Assembly: GCF_900291975.1 (NCBI RefSeq)
Contig: NZ_OMPN01000001.1
Location: 3,019,501-3,083,500 of the forward strand
Reading direction: 5' to 3'
DNA length: 64,000 bases
Origin: Agathobaculum massiliense
GTDB taxonomy: Bacteria > Bacillota > Clostridia > Oscillospirales > Butyricicoccaceae
The notes under the pieces were generated by a model that had not been told where the DNA came from, searched no databases, and saw only the letters and a program-made list of their open reading frames with translations. The translations under genes were made by a program, and so were the position numbers. Shown in pieces: positions 20,965 to 34,585 of this stretch. The first letter of the stretch is position 1. Each line of letters starts with the position of its first letter.

Positions 20965-21515
20965 GTGGCATCTTCTTCTTTCCTGGTTTCATAATTGGCG
21001 GTCATGGCGGAGAGCAAGGTCTGGTAGATTGCTTCGGCGTTGGATTTGAATGTGCGCTCGAGCAGCGCGGCCTGCGCGCGGTTGACAACATCCATCTCGA
21101 TCGCAAACACCTGATCCATCTCCATGCGGACCGTCAGGTCGTGCTCCGAGCGTTCGCTCACACGAGTGCGGATCGCCGCGTCCCGTCGGATCTGCCGCAC
21201 GACACGGAGCGCGGAGCGCTGCGCCGCCTCACGGACTGGATACGGGAGCTGCTTTTCAAAAATGCGGGTCGTCTCGCGCCCTTTTTCCGTGATGCGGTAC
21301 AGCGTTTCGACGCTGTCCGCGACCTCTTCGATATGTCCGGTCGGGAGCATTTCGTAAAAGGCCTCGCTGAGCTCGAAATAGCCGAACCCCTCGTCGCACC
21401 AGGTCGTCAGATCAACGATGGCGTTGAAGGAAACCGGAAAGGGAAGCAAATCCATCGCAAAAAGAACGAGGAATTTGATATCCTCTTTGGAGTGGATAAA
21501 GCCATAGCGAACCAT
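20961..21515 (-). CDS. DUF4364-family protein, winged-helix-like
   Basis: 184 residues. The N-terminal half ('SKEDIKFLVLFAMDLLPFPVSF', 'DEGFGYFELSEAFYEMLPTGHIE', 'YRITEKGRE') resembles a PadR/DUF4364 winged helix, and the C-terminal half is beta-rich. DUF4364 proteins are widespread in Clostridia and probably bind DNA. Its 4-bp overlap with lrgA suggests it controls the lrgAB operon. A promoter with TTGCTT and TATACT (17 bp apart) lies upstream on this strand near 21553-21581. Confidence 0.85.
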   Translation of the reverse strand: MVRYGFIHSKEDIKFLVLFAMDLLPFPVSFNAIVDLTTWCDEGFGYFELSEAFYEMLPTGHIEEVADSVETLYRITEKGRETTRIFEKQLPYPVREAAQRSALRVVRQIRRDAAIRTRVSERSEHDLTVRMEMDQVFAIEMDVVNRAQAALLERTFKSNAEAIYQTLLSAMTANYETRKEEDAT

Positions 21516-21778
21516 ACAGCGCAGACCTCCTCTTTCAAAAAATCGCTCCTTTAGTATATCCTAAAACGCCCGAAAAAGCAACCGGTCCGGCCGGGCAATT
21601 ATTTGCCGCCCAGCGGAGGGTCGGTGGCAGCACGTCCGCTTTTGCCGAAAAAACGCACAAATGAAAGGCGAACGGATGTACGATTTTTGGAAGCGGAAAT
21701 GGGAAAAAGCTGTTGAAGAACAGAGAGCAGCGCGGTATAATAAAGTGTCAGATTTTTATGAAACCGAGGGGAAACCGC

Positions 21779-22378
21779 ATGTCGGAAGTTGTTTTGCGCG
21801 TTGCGGGCGAGGCGGATGCGCCGGCCATGCTCGCGCTGTATGCGCCCTATGTCATCCAGACCACGGTGTCGAGCGAATACACGCCGCCATCGCTGGAGGA
21901 ATTCGTGGGCAGGATGCGCACCTATATGGCAAGGCTGCCGTGGCTGGTCTGTCTGGTTGATGGCGAGGTGGCCGGTTACGGCTATGCTTCGCCGCACCGC
22001 ACGCGCGCGGCCTATCAGTGGTCGGTGGAGACGTCGATCTATGTTGCGGAGGAATGGCACCGCCATGGGATCGCCGGGGCAATCTACGCCGCCCTGTTTG
22101 AACTGCTCACCATGCAGGGATACTATAACATCTATGTCGGCATCACCTCACCGAACGAACGTTCCATGAAATTCCACAAGTCCATGGGCTTTATCATTTC
22201 GGGCGCGTACCAAGAGAGCATGTACAAATTCGGCCAGTGGCGCGACGTGCTGTGGATGGGCAAAAGCCTGCGCCCGCATGAGGGGGAACCGCAGCCCGCC
22301 GTACCGTTTCCGGAGATACAGGACAGTCCGCTGGTGGACCGCGTGCTGCGGCAGGCTGAGCAGCGGATCCACCTGTGA
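21779..22378 (+). CDS. GNAT N-acetyltransferase (phosphinothricin-type)
   Basis: 199 residues; 'EADAPAMLALYAPYVIQTTVSSEY' and 'VAEEWHRHGIAGAIYAALFELL', 'NERSMKFHKSMGFIISGAY' are the fold of Pat/YncA acetyltransferases, which acetylate small amines or amino-acid analogues with acetyl-CoA. The ATG at 21779 has GAGGGG 7 bp upstream. The C-terminal ~35 residues extend past the domain. It leads directly toward radC. Confidence 0.85.
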   Translation: MSEVVLRVAGEADAPAMLALYAPYVIQTTVSSEYTPPSLEEFVGRMRTYMARLPWLVCLVDGEVAGYGYASPHRTRAAYQWSVETSIYVAEEWHRHGIAGAIYAALFELLTMQGYYNIYVGITSPNERSMKFHKSMGFIISGAYQESMYKFGQWRDVLWMGKSLRPHEGEPQPAVPFPEIQDSPLVDRVLRQAEQRIHL

Positions 22379-22408
22379 AGCTGCGGGACGGGGAAAAAGG
22401 AGGCCGCC

Positions 22409-23110
22409 ATGGAACCCAATCTGCATGAAAACCACCGCCAGCGCGTATGGGAAAAATTCCGCCGGTTTGGTCTGCAGGTGTTTGCCGACCATGAGGTGCT
22501 GGAATTACTGTTGTTTTTCGCGATCCGGCGCGGCGATACCAACCCGACCGCGCACGCGTTGCTCAAGCGTTTTGGCTCGCTGCACGCGGTGCTGGAGGCA
22601 CCACCGGAAGAGCTTCAGAAGGTGAAGGGCGTCGGGCCGCATACCGCGTCGCTGATCAAGGTGGCTTTCGCGCTGGTCGGCCGGTATCAGGCCGATGTGG
22701 CGAAAATGGAGGCGAATGGGGACAAGCTTAACAGCAGCGAACGGATCGGCGCGTTTTTCGTGCCGCAGTTTATGGGGGAGAGCGAGGAGGTTCTGATCGC
22801 CGCCTATGTCGACGGTGCCGGCAGGGTGATCAAATGCGAGGAAGCCGGCCGCGGCGGGCGCGCGCAGGTCCGCGTGGACTGCGGCAAGATATGCCGCAAC
22901 GCGCTGCTGAGCGAGGCGGCCGGCGTGGCGATTGCCCATAACCATCCGAATGGGAGAGCGCTCCCGTCGCACGAGGATATCGAGGTGACGCGCATGCTGG
23001 AACGCTACCTGAATGATATGGACATCGAGTTGCTCGACCACTGTATTGTCGCGCGGGGAAAGTATTACTCCATGCGGAAGCAGCTGCTGATCGGGCAGGA
23101 AAGGAGATAG
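22409..23110 (+). CDS. radC: RadC/JAB-domain DNA repair-related protein
   Basis: 233 residues with a helix-hairpin-helix ('LQKVKGVGPHTASLIK', ~70-85) and a JAMM metal site ('AHNHPNGRALPSHED', ~172-186). RadC family proteins are tied to recombination and natural competence, though the biochemical role is uncertain. AAAGGAGG precedes the ATG; uvrB starts 3 bp after the stop. Confidence 0.92.
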   Translation: MEPNLHENHRQRVWEKFRRFGLQVFADHEVLELLLFFAIRRGDTNPTAHALLKRFGSLHAVLEAPPEELQKVKGVGPHTASLIKVAFALVGRYQADVAKMEANGDKLNSSERIGAFFVPQFMGESEEVLIAAYVDGAGRVIKCEEAGRGGRAQVRVDCGKICRNALLSEAAGVAIAHNHPNGRALPSHEDIEVTRMLERYLNDMDIELLDHCIVARGKYYSMRKQLLIGQERR

Positions 23111-23113
23111 GGA

Positions 23114-25072
23114 ATGCCGGATTTTCAAATCGTAAGCCCTTACAAAATGGCGGGCGACCAGCCGGAGGCGGTCGCCAAGCTGGTTGAGGGCATCCAGAAC
23201 GGCCTGACCGAGCAGACCCTGATGGGCGTGACCGGCTCGGGCAAGACCTTCACCATGGCCAATATTATCGAGCAGACCCAGCGGCCGACGCTGGTGCTCG
23301 CGCACAATAAGACGCTGGCCGCGCAACTCTGCACCGAGCTGCGGGAGTTCTTCCCGCACAACGCGGTCGAGTATTTCGTGTCCTATTACGACTATTACCA
23401 GCCCGAGGCCTATATCGCTTCGACCGACACTTATATCGAAAAGGACTCGGCCATCAACGACGAGATCGACCGCCTGCGCCACTCGGCTACCTCGGCGCTT
23501 TCCGAGCGGCGGGACGTGATCATCGTCTCCTCTGTGTCCTGCATCTATTCGCTGGGCGACCCAATCGACTACAAGAAGATGGTCGTTTCCCTGCGTCCAG
23601 GTACGGAGATCAGCCGCGAGCAGCTTATTCACCGTCTGATCGACATCCAGTACGAGCGCAACGACATCGCGTTCGAGCGCAACCGCTTCCGCGTACGCGG
23701 GGACACGGTCGAGGTCTGGCCGGTCTATTCGGACGAGGACGTGGTGCGCATCGAGTTCTTCGGGGACGAGATCGACCGCATCAGCCGCATCAACCCGTTG
23801 ACCGGCGTGGTGCTGGGCGAGCTGGGACACACCGCGATCTTCCCCGCGAGCCATTACGTCACGCCCAAGGACAAGCTGCAGGCCGCGATTCGAGATCTGG
23901 AGGACGAGCTGGAGGCCCGCGTCAAATTCTTTGAGCAAAACGGCAAGTTGATAGAGGCGCAACGCATCGCGCAGCGCACGCGGTACGATATTGAAATGCT
24001 GCAGGAGATCGGCTTTTGCAGCGGCATCGAGAACTACTCGCGCGTGCTCTCGCGCCGCGCGCCGGGTTCGGCGCCGTTTACGCTGATCGACTATTTCCCC
24101 AGGGACTTCCTGCTGATTGTGGACGAGAGCCACGTCACCCTGCCGCAGGTGCGCGCCATGTACCACGGTGACCGCGCGCGCAAGGAGAGTCTGGTCGAGA
24201 ACGGCTTCCGCCTGCCCTCGGCCTACGATAACCGCCCGCTGAACTTCGATGAGTTCAACGAGCGCCTTAACCAGATCGTATATGTGTCCGCGACGCCGGC
24301 GGAGTATGAGTTGTCCCGCTCCGGACAGGTGGTTGAGCAGGTCATCCGCCCGACCGGCCTGCTCGATCCAGAGGTGGTCGTGCGTCCGGTCGAGGGGCAG
24401 ATCGACGACCTGATCGGCGAGATCAACGCGCGTACCGCCAAGGACGAGCGCATTCTGGTGACGACGCTGACTAAAAAGATGGCCGAGGATCTGACCGCCT
24501 ATCTGGAAAACGCGGGCATCAAGGTGCGCTACATGCACCACGATATCAAGACCATCGAGCGGCAGGAGCTGGTGCGCGACCTGCGCCTGGGCGTGTTCGA
24601 CGTGCTGGTGGGCATCAACCTGCTGCGCGAGGGTCTGGATATCCCCGAGGTGTCGCTGGTGGCGATATTGGACGCGGATAAGGAGGGCTTTCTCCGCTCG
24701 GAAACCTCGCTCATCCAGACCATCGGCCGTGCCGCGCGCAACGAGAGGGGCATGGTCGTGCTGTATGCGGACAGCATCACGCCCTCTATGCGCCGTGCGA
24801 TGGACGAAACCGAACGCCGACGCACCCTTCAGGATGCGTTCAACAAGGCACATGGCATTACGCCCCAGTCGGTGAAAAAGAAGGTGCAGGACGTGATCGA
24901 AATCACCTCCAACGTGCCGACGAGCAGCAAGAAAAAGCTGCGCACCAAGGGCGAGCGTCAGCAGGAGATCGCCCGCCTGACCCGCCAGATGAAAGAGGCG
25001 GCCAAGATGCTCGAGTTCGAGATCGCCGCCCAGCTGCGCGACCAGATCAAGGCATTGGAGGAAGGCAGATGA
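23114..25072 (+). CDS. uvrB: Excinuclease ABC subunit B
   Basis: 652 residues, full length. Walker A '[13 protein letters not shown]' (~38-50), the beta-hairpin region '[20 protein letters not shown]', 'DESHVTLPQ', helicase motif VI '[12 protein letters not shown]', and a C-terminal UVR domain ('[20 protein letters not shown]'). It verifies lesions in nucleotide-excision repair together with UvrA and UvrC. It overlaps the next gene by 4 bp; uvrA lies one gene further. Confidence 0.98.
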   Translation: MPDFQIVSPYKMAGDQPEAVAKLVEGIQNGLTEQTLMGVTGSGKTFTMANIIEQTQRPTLVLAHNKTLAAQLCTELREFFPHNAVEYFVSYYDYYQPEAYIASTDTYIEKDSAINDEIDRLRHSATSALSERRDVIIVSSVSCIYSLGDPIDYKKMVVSLRPGTEISREQLIHRLIDIQYERNDIAFERNRFRVRGDTVEVWPVYSDEDVVRIEFFGDEIDRISRINPLTGVVLGELGHTAIFPASHYVTPKDKLQAAIRDLEDELEARVKFFEQNGKLIEAQRIAQRTRYDIEMLQEIGFCSGIENYSRVLSRRAPGSAPFTLIDYFPRDFLLIVDESHVTLPQVRAMYHGDRARKESLVENGFRLPSAYDNRPLNFDEFNERLNQIVYVSATPAEYELSRSGQVVEQVIRPTGLLDPEVVVRPVEGQIDDLIGEINARTAKDERILVTTLTKKMAEDLTAYLENAGIKVRYMHHDIKTIERQELVRDLRLGVFDVLVGINLLREGLDIPEVSLVAILDADKEGFLRSETSLIQTIGRAARNERGMVVLYADSITPSMRRAMDETERRRTLQDAFNKAHGITPQSVKKKVQDVIEITSNVPTSSKKKLRTKGERQQEIARLTRQMKEAAKMLEFEIAAQLRDQIKALEEGR

Positions 25073-25890
25073 GGATTGTCACCCTGATGGAGGACACCGC
25101 GTGCGCGCCGGCGTTTGCCTGCGAGCATGGCCTGAGCTTTTATATCGAGACGAACGGGAAAAGGCTGCTGTTCGACATGGGTCAGACCGGCCTGTTCGTG
25201 TGCAACGCGGCGCGGCTGGGCGCCGACCTGGGAGCGGTGGATATCGCCTTTCTCTCGCACGGGCATTACGACCACGGCGGGGGATTGGCGGCGTTCCTGA
25301 GCGTTAACAGCCACGCGCCGGTCTATGTGCATGAGCGGGCGTTCGAGCCGCATTTTTCGCACAAGCCGGAGGGTATCAGGGAGATTGGGCTGGACAGCGC
25401 GCTCGCACACAGCCCGCGTCTGCGGCGGGTGGATGGCGTGGCGCGGATAGACGACACCCTGACCCTGTTCTCCGATGTCACGGGCGCAGACTGCGTGCCG
25501 CAGGGCAACCGCACGCTGTGCGAGCGGGCGGACGGGCAATATTTCCCCGACCGCTTCCTGCATGAGCAGAGCCTGCTCGTGCGCGAGGGGGATAAGACGG
25601 TGCTTTTTACTGGCTGCGCCCATCGGGGCGTGGTGAATATCTGCGCCCGCGCCGGAGAGCTTCTCGGCCGCGCGCCGGACGCTGTCGTCGGCGGGATGCA
25701 CCTGTTCAGCCCGTCCACCGGCAAAAGCGAGCCGGATGAGGCGATCCGCGCGGTCGCGGCGCGGCTCGCGCACACGAGCAGCCGTTACTACACCGGCCAC
25801 TGTACCGGCGCGCATGCGTTCGAGGTGCTGCGCGAAACGTTTGGGGAGCGGATTTCGCTCCTTGCGGCGGGCAGCGTGATCGAGCTGTAA
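25069..25890 (+). CDS. MBL-fold hydrolase between uvrB and uvrA
   Basis: 273 residues with the metal motif '[11 protein letters not shown]' (~61-71), '[12 protein letters not shown]', 'VVGGMHLF' and '[15 protein letters not shown]'. This group resembles archaeal MJ0301-like and 7,8-dihydropterin-related beta-lactamase-fold proteins; the substrate is unknown. It overlaps uvrB by 4 bp, so it is co-expressed with repair genes. Confidence 0.88.
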   Translation: MRIVTLMEDTACAPAFACEHGLSFYIETNGKRLLFDMGQTGLFVCNAARLGADLGAVDIAFLSHGHYDHGGGLAAFLSVNSHAPVYVHERAFEPHFSHKPEGIREIGLDSALAHSPRLRRVDGVARIDDTLTLFSDVTGADCVPQGNRTLCERADGQYFPDRFLHEQSLLVREGDKTVLFTGCAHRGVVNICARAGELLGRAPDAVVGGMHLFSPSTGKSEPDEAIRAVAARLAHTSSRYYTGHCTGAHAFEVLRETFGERISLLAAGSVIEL

Positions 25891-25938
25891 TAAAACCAGA
25901 AAAGAGATACTGCATTTTTGGAATAAGGATAGGTGAAC

Positions 25939-28785
<2,847 letters not shown>

Positions 28786-28786
28786 A

Positions 28787-28818
28787 GAAACACCCCCGAC
28801 ACCGTCGGGGGTGTTTTG
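28787..28818 (+). terminator. Terminator after uvrA
   Basis: AACACCCCCGAC/GTCGGGGGTGTT stem with ACC loop and T-run. Confidence 0.9.
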
Positions 28819-28955
28819 CATGGCAAAGGGATATCCGGCGGGGGGCGGCAACCCAAATGCGCGCCGCCAGGCAAGTTTTTTGCGAAGTGGTTTGGCAGTT
28901 TGCCGGATGGATGATAAAATTTTGTGCGAGTTTTGTGACATTTTTGTATACTCCC

Positions 28956-28984
28956 TTGTCCCATATCAATAATTTTGGTATAAT
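28956..28984 (+). promoter_or_regulatory. Promoter of recJ
   Basis: TTGTCC (28956-28961) and TATAAT (28979-28984) with a 17-bp spacer, 32 bp before the ATG. Confidence 0.75.
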
Positions 28985-29015
28985 AATGATAATCGAAAAT
29001 AAATGAGGGAGTTTT

Positions 29016-31091
29016 ATGAAAACCAAACATTGGGTGATTGCCGCGCTGGACGAGCCGCGTGTGCGCATGCTCGCCCACGATTGCGCCTGCGCGCCGTTGA
29101 CCGCCGCGGTCCTTTCCGCGCGCGGGATCGATACGGCGCAGGCCGCGGAGCGTTATCTGAGCTGCGACTCCAAAGGGCTGCACGACCCGTTCCTGATGGC
29201 CGATATGGACAGGGCAGTCCAGACCGTCCGCCGCGCGCTTGAGAATAACGAGCATATCGTCGTTTACGGTGATTATGATGTAGACGGTATCACGGCGACC
29301 TGCATCATGGTGGATTATCTGCGCAGCAAAGGCGCGGTCTGCGAATATTATATCCCGAACCGTCTGAACGAAGGCTACGGCCTTTCGCGCGCGGCTATGG
29401 AGCGGCTGTATGGCCAGGGGACGCGCCTGCTGATCACGGTCGATTCCGGCATTACGGCGGACGAGGAAATCGCCGCAGCCCGCGCGCTCGGTATGAAGGT
29501 CGTGATTACCGACCACCACGAATGCCACGACAGCCTGCCCGAAGCGGACGCCGTCGTGGACTGCAAGCGCGCGGACTGCGATTATCCGTTCGGCAGCTTG
29601 GCGGGCGTGGGCGTGGCGTTCAAGCTGATCTGCGCGCTCGAGGGCGATGCCGGAACCGTGCTCGCCCGTTACGCCGATCTGCTGGCGCTCGGCACGGTAG
29701 CGGATGTGATGCCGATTGTCGGGGAGAACCGCATTATCGTCGCGGCGGGGCTGAAAAAGATGGCCGAAACCAGCAACATCGGGTTGGAAATGCTGCTGCG
29801 CGAGGCCGGCATGAAGCATAAGCGCCTGACCTCCGCTGCGATCAGCTTTGTTCTGGCACCCCGCATCAACGCCGCGGGCCGGATGGGGCAGGCCGAACTG
29901 GCTGCCGAGCTGTTCCTGACGCGCGACCCCGTGCGCGCGCAGATGCTGGCCGCAGAGCTGTGCGAACAGAACAAGCGGCGGCAGAATGAGGAAAACCAGA
30001 TATTGACGCAGGCGCTTGCCCGCCTGCGCATGGAATACAATCCGCTGGAGGATAAGATCATCGTGCTGGCGGGGGAAGGCTGGCATCACGGCGTGATCGG
30101 CATTGTGTGTTCCCGCCTGTGCGACCGGTATGGATGTCCGGTCGTGTTGATCGCGCTGGACGAGGACGGGACAGGCAAAGGCTCCGGTCGGTCGGTCAAG
30201 GGCTTCAACCTGTTCGAAGCCCTGACCTCGTGCGGGGATTTGCTGCAGCGCTACGGCGGGCATGAGCTTGCCGCAGGGCTGACGGTGGACGCGGCGCATA
30301 TTGAGGCGCTGCGGGAACGGCTGCGCGCCTATGCAGAAAACCATGTTTCCATGGCCGATCTGATCCCGCAGCTGCATATCGACTGCATGATCGAGCCGGA
30401 ATGGATCACGCTGGAAAATATCCAAGCGCTTTCCGTGCTCGAACCATACGGCATGCAGAATGAAGAACCGGTATTCTGCATGAAGGATCTGACCGTGGAG
30501 GAGATCACGCCCATTTCAAGCGACCGCCATGTCCGGCTGACGCTGGTAAAGGACGGGAAGCGCTGGTCGGCCATGCTGTTCGGCACGGGCGTGGGCGGAC
30601 TGGGCTTTGCGCAGGGGAATATGGTCGACGCGGCGTTCCACCTGGAGATCAACGAGTTTCGGGGCCGGCGCTCGGTGCAGCTGACGCTGTGCGACGTGCG
30701 GCTGAGCGAATGCGAAAACCTTGCCGACCAAAAGCTGCTCAACCTGTATAACACCTACATGGCGGATGGCCCGCTGACCGCGCGGGAGGCGCGCATCCTG
30801 CTGCCCGACCGCAGCGATCTGGTCGCGGTATGGCGGCATATCGTGTGCCGCGCGGAGGACGGCCGCCTTTCCGTACCATCCAACGCGCTCTCACGCCGTA
30901 TCGCCTGGGAAAGCCGCAGGGAGATCAATATTGGCAAGCTGTTCGTGTGTCTCGACGTGTTTTCCGAGTCGAGCCTGATCAGCTACCATTTCAAAGAGGG
31001 GATGCTCAACATCCTGCTCAAGCCTTACGAGGGTAAGGCGGATATATCGGGCTCGGTCGTCCTTGCCACGCTGCAAAGCATGGCGGGATGA
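29016..31091 (+). CDS. recJ: Single-stranded-DNA-specific exonuclease RecJ
   Basis: 691 residues. DHH-family motifs are clear: 'VVYGDYDVDGITA' (~80), 'DSGITADEEI', 'VITDHHECHD' (~160) and the DHHA1 'GRSVKGFNLFEAL ... YGGHELAAGLT' region (~390-420), followed by the OB fold. RecJ degrades 5' ends of single-stranded DNA in recombination and mismatch or base-excision repair. GAGGGAG precedes the start. rel follows after 19 bp. Confidence 0.96.
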   Translation: MKTKHWVIAALDEPRVRMLAHDCACAPLTAAVLSARGIDTAQAAERYLSCDSKGLHDPFLMADMDRAVQTVRRALENNEHIVVYGDYDVDGITATCIMVDYLRSKGAVCEYYIPNRLNEGYGLSRAAMERLYGQGTRLLITVDSGITADEEIAAARALGMKVVITDHHECHDSLPEADAVVDCKRADCDYPFGSLAGVGVAFKLICALEGDAGTVLARYADLLALGTVADVMPIVGENRIIVAAGLKKMAETSNIGLEMLLREAGMKHKRLTSAAISFVLAPRINAAGRMGQAELAAELFLTRDPVRAQMLAAELCEQNKRRQNEENQILTQALARLRMEYNPLEDKIIVLAGEGWHHGVIGIVCSRLCDRYGCPVVLIALDEDGTGKGSGRSVKGFNLFEALTSCGDLLQRYGGHELAAGLTVDAAHIEALRERLRAYAENHVSMADLIPQLHIDCMIEPEWITLENIQALSVLEPYGMQNEEPVFCMKDLTVEEITPISSDRHVRLTLVKDGKRWSAMLFGTGVGGLGFAQGNMVDAAFHLEINEFRGRRSVQLTLCDVRLSECENLADQKLLNLYNTYMADGPLTAREARILLPDRSDLVAVWRHIVCRAEDGRLSVPSNALSRRIAWESRREINIGKLFVCLDVFSESSLISYHFKEGMLNILLKPYEGKADISGSVVLATLQSMAG

Positions 31092-31110
31092 CAGCCGAGG
31101 GGGAAATTAT

Positions 31111-33291
31111 ATGCAGAATAAACTGGATTTTTTGATCGAGCGCGTGCAGAAACAGAATCCGCAGGCGAATATTAAAAAAATCCGCGCAGCCTATGAGTGC
31201 GCCTCCGCGGCGCACGAGGGGCAAAAGCGGAAAAACGGCGAGCCGTATATCATCCATCCGGTCTCGGTGGCCGAGATCGTGGTTGAAATGGGGCTGGATA
31301 CGGATTCGATCTGCGCCGCGCTGCTGCACGACTGCATCGAGGATACGCAATTCGGCTACAAGGAGATCGAAAACAAGTTTGGCACGCCTGTCGCGGAGCT
31401 GGTGGACGGCGTTACCCGCTTGGGCATGCTGCGCTATTCCAAGGAGCAGGAGCAGTTCGAGGACCTGCGCAAGATGTTCCTCGCCATGGCCAAGGATATC
31501 CGCGTCATCCTGATCAAGCTGGCCGACCGGCTGCATAACGCGCGCACGTTCCAGTTCCTGCCCGAGCGCAAGCAGCGCGACAAGGCGCTCGAAACCATGG
31601 AGATCTATGCGCCGATCGCGCACCGGCTGGGTATGAGCCGTATCAAATGGGAGCTGGAGGACCTGTGCCTCAAGGTACTCGACCCGATCGGCTATAACGA
31701 GATCGTCGAGGGCCTCAGGGCGCAGAGCGAGCAGCACGAGGAATTCCTCAAGGGGATACAGGAGCGCATCAGCGAGAAGCTGGCGGAGGCGCATATCCAT
31801 AATACGATTTCGGCGCGCGTCAAGCATATTTATTCCATTTACCGCAAAATGTACGCCCAGCATAAGACGATCGACGAGATCTATGATATCTGCGCGGTGC
31901 GCGTGATCGTGGATACGGTGGCGGACTGCTATAATGTACTCGGCTATGTGCATGACTTGTATAAGCCTATCCCCGGACGCTTCAAGGATTATATCTCCAC
32001 GCCCAAGCCCAATGGCTACCAGTCCCTGCACACCACGGTCATCGGCCGCGCGGGCATCCCGTTCGAGATACAGATCCGCACGACCGAGATGCACAAGATG
32101 GCCGAATACGGCGTCGCGGCGCACTGGAAATACAAGCAGGGCTTGGATAAAAAGGGCAACGAGGAGGCTTTCGCCTGGATCCGCCAGCTGCTCGAGGCGC
32201 AGCAGGACACCGAGGCCGAGGACTTCATCAAAAATATCAAGGTGGATCTGTTCGCGGACGAGGTGTTCGTGTTCACGCCCAAGGGCGACGTGGTCAACAT
32301 GCCCGCGGGCGCGACCCCGATCGACCTAGCCTACGCCATCCATTCCGCGGTCGGCAACCGGATGACCGGCGCCAAGATCAACGGCCGCATCGCGCCGATC
32401 GATAGCCAACTGAAAAACGGCGACATCGTGGAGATCCTGACCTCCAAGGAGGCGCATGGACCCAGCCGCGACTGGGTCAAGATTGTCAAAACCACCGAGG
32501 CGCGCAACAAGATCAAGCAGTGGTTCAAAAAGGAGTGCCGTGAGGAGAATATCATCAACGGCCGCGAGGATCTGGACCGCGAGCTGCGCGCCAACCTGCT
32601 GTACAACGGCTTTTACGAGAACGAGGAAGTACAGAAGAACACGCTTAACAAGTTCTCGTTCAACACGCTCGACGAGCTGTACGCCGCCATCGGCTACGGC
32701 GGCATCACGCTGACCAAGGTCATCAACAAGGTCAAGGACGACGTGGGAAGGCTGCGCCGCCAGCGGGAGATTGCGGAGCATCAGAATCACCCCCATGTCG
32801 AACAGCAGCGCCGCACGACGCGCAGCTCGACCGGCGTGGTGGTCGAGGGGATCGACAACTGCCTGGTCAAATTCGCGCGCTGCTGCACGCCGATCCCGGG
32901 CGACGAGATCATCGGCTTTGTCACGCGCGGCTACGGCGTGTCTATCCACCGTCGGGACTGTGTCAACGTCCATGTGGCGGAGGATCCGGATCGTTGGGTA
33001 AAAGCCTGGTGGGACGAGGATCAGGTCACCGCGGACCGTGCGGGCCGGTTCTCGACCGGCCTGCAGATATCGACCCGCAGCCGTATCGGGGTGCTGAACG
33101 ACGTGACGACGATCTTCGCGGTCTGCAAGATCAATGTGCATGAGATTTCGGCAAGGGATCTTAACGACGGCTACGGCGTGATCAACGCGATGGTCGACGT
33201 CGCGGGCGTACACCAGCTGGATAACCTGATCAGCCGCCTGCGGTCGATCAAGGGTGTGGTGGATGTGACGCGTACAGTGGATACAAATTGA
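31111..33291 (+). CDS. rel: Bifunctional (p)ppGpp synthetase/hydrolase
   Basis: 726 residues from ATG 31111, which has GAGGGGG upstream; earlier in-frame starts overlap recJ without a site. Order: HD hydrolase ('LLHDCIEDT'), synthetase with RFKD ('GRFKDYISTPKPNGYQSLH'), the motif marking bifunctional Rel enzymes, TGS ('VFTPKGDVVNMPAGATPIDLA'), conserved-Cys region ('KFARCCTPIPGDEI') and ACT. It makes and destroys the alarmone during starvation, responding to stalled ribosomes. Confidence 0.97.
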   Translation: MQNKLDFLIERVQKQNPQANIKKIRAAYECASAAHEGQKRKNGEPYIIHPVSVAEIVVEMGLDTDSICAALLHDCIEDTQFGYKEIENKFGTPVAELVDGVTRLGMLRYSKEQEQFEDLRKMFLAMAKDIRVILIKLADRLHNARTFQFLPERKQRDKALETMEIYAPIAHRLGMSRIKWELEDLCLKVLDPIGYNEIVEGLRAQSEQHEEFLKGIQERISEKLAEAHIHNTISARVKHIYSIYRKMYAQHKTIDEIYDICAVRVIVDTVADCYNVLGYVHDLYKPIPGRFKDYISTPKPNGYQSLHTTVIGRAGIPFEIQIRTTEMHKMAEYGVAAHWKYKQGLDKKGNEEAFAWIRQLLEAQQDTEAEDFIKNIKVDLFADEVFVFTPKGDVVNMPAGATPIDLAYAIHSAVGNRMTGAKINGRIAPIDSQLKNGDIVEILTSKEAHGPSRDWVKIVKTTEARNKIKQWFKKECREENIINGREDLDRELRANLLYNGFYENEEVQKNTLNKFSFNTLDELYAAIGYGGITLTKVINKVKDDVGRLRRQREIAEHQNHPHVEQQRRTTRSSTGVVVEGIDNCLVKFARCCTPIPGDEIIGFVTRGYGVSIHRRDCVNVHVAEDPDRWVKAWWDEDQVTADRAGRFSTGLQISTRSRIGVLNDVTTIFAVCKINVHEISARDLNDGYGVINAMVDVAGVHQLDNLISRLRSIKGVVDVTRTVDTN

Positions 33292-33405
33292 GTATTGGAT
33301 TGCGGCGTGCAGCCGCGGCCGAGAGGGCGCGGAAAGGCTTCGGGAGGCGAAACATTTCCACGTTCAGAGGAATAAAAACTGTGATATGGGTTCGCGGTTT
33401 TTATG

Positions 33406-33430
33406 AAAAATGCCGCTCCGCGGCATTTTT
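33406..33430. terminator. Bidirectional hairpin between rel and dtd
   Basis: AAAAATGCCGC/GCGGCATTTTT with a 3-nt loop; U-runs in both directions. Confidence 0.75.
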
Positions 33431-33480
33431 CTGTTAGAAGCTGCACGAGGTGTGCGGAATGGAAACGGAGAATAAAAGCT

Positions 33481-33930
33481 ATGAGAGCACTCATTCAGCG
33501 CGTGACGCGCGCATCGGTGACGATCGGCAGCGCGGTGCGCGGAGAGATTGGACAGGGCTTTCTGATCCTGCTGGGCATCACGGATGGAGACACGGTGGAC
33601 GACGCGGTTTATCTGGCCGACAAGACGGTTAAGCTGCGGGTGTTCACGGATGAGAACGACAAGATGAACCGCTCGCTCGCGGATGTGGGCGGTGGCATCC
33701 TCGTGGTATCTCAGTTTACCCTGTACGGGGATTGCAAAAAGGGAAACAGGCCGAGCTTTACCGCCGCGGCGCGGCCCGAAACCGCGGTCCCGCTGTACGA
33801 GGCGTTCATCGCGCGCTGTCGGCAAAGCGGCCTGCCGGTCGAAACCGGCGAGTTCGGCGCGGATATGAAGGTCGACCTGTGCAACGACGGGCCGGTCACA
33901 CTATGGATGGATACCGCACAGATGCGGTGA
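33481..33930 (+). CDS. dtd: D-aminoacyl-tRNA deacylase
   Basis: 149 residues. '[15 protein letters not shown]', the catalytic 'SQFTLYGD' and the Gly-cis-Pro motif 'GPVTLWMD' identify DTD, which hydrolyses D-amino acids (and glycine mischarged on tRNA-Ala) from tRNA. The neighbourhood rel-dtd-MBL-hemZ is common in Clostridia. Confidence 0.96.
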   Translation: MRALIQRVTRASVTIGSAVRGEIGQGFLILLGITDGDTVDDAVYLADKTVKLRVFTDENDKMNRSLADVGGGILVVSQFTLYGDCKKGNRPSFTAAARPETAVPLYEAFIARCRQSGLPVETGEFGADMKVDLCNDGPVTLWMDTAQMR

Positions 33931-33949
33931 GGGAAAGGAGAACCAGCTT

Positions 33950-34585
33950 ATGAAAATCATGCAGCTTTGCGTGGGCATGGTCGCCACGAACTGTTATATT
34001 GTATACGATGAAAAGAGCCGCGAGGCCGCGGTGATCGACCCAGGCGACAACGCCACCTCTATCCTGAGCGCGGCGAAAAAGGAAAAGCTGGATATCAAAT
34101 ATGTTCTGCTGACGCACGCGCATTTTGACCATATCCTTGCCGCGCACGAGGTGCTGGCGGCAACCCATGCGCAGTATGTCGTACCCGAGGGGGATCTGTG
34201 GCTGCTCAAGCGGGAGAATATGGGTCAGTTCCGCTCGTTGGCCAGCGCCTATGTGGAGGATAAGCCGGATCTTTTGGCGAACGAGGGGACACAAGTGACG
34301 TTCGGCGGGATGACGGCGACGTATATGAACACCCCCGGCCATACGCCCGGCTCGTCGGTCATCCGGATTGGCGACTGCCTGTTCACGGGCGACACGCTGT
34401 TCCGGCATGAATGCGGCCGGTGCGACCTGGAGGGCGGTGATTTCGGGCAGATGCTGCGGTCGCTGCGGCGTCTGCACGACCTGGAGGGGGATTACAAGGT
34501 GCTGCCCGGGCATGAGGGCATCTCCACCCTGTCCGAGGAGCGCGCGGCCAACCCCTATATGGCGCAGGCGGTTGGCAGACGATGA
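33950..34585 (+). CDS. MBL-fold hydrolase, glyoxalase II-like
   Basis: 211 residues with 'LTHAHFDHILA' (~57-67), 'TPGHTPGSSVI' and 'GDTLFRHECGRCDL', all metal ligands of the glyoxalase II-like group (Bacillus YqgX type). The exact thioester substrate is unknown. AAAGGAG precedes the ATG; the stop overlaps hemZ by 4 bp. Confidence 0.9.
   Translation: MKIMQLCVGMVATNCYIVYDEKSREAAVIDPGDNATSILSAAKKEKLDIKYVLLTHAHFDHILAAHEVLAATHAQYVVPEGDLWLLKRENMGQFRSLASAYVEDKPDLLANEGTQVTFGGMTATYMNTPGHTPGSSVIRIGDCLFTGDTLFRHECGRCDLEGGDFGQMLRSLRRLHDLEGDYKVLPGHEGISTLSEERAANPYMAQAVGRR

Noticed and set aside
22505-24853. Very long open frame (782 codons) antisense to radC/uvrB
   Set aside because: It mirrors the codon structure of uvrB in a GC-rich genome, has His/Arg/Leu-biased composition and no ribosome site.
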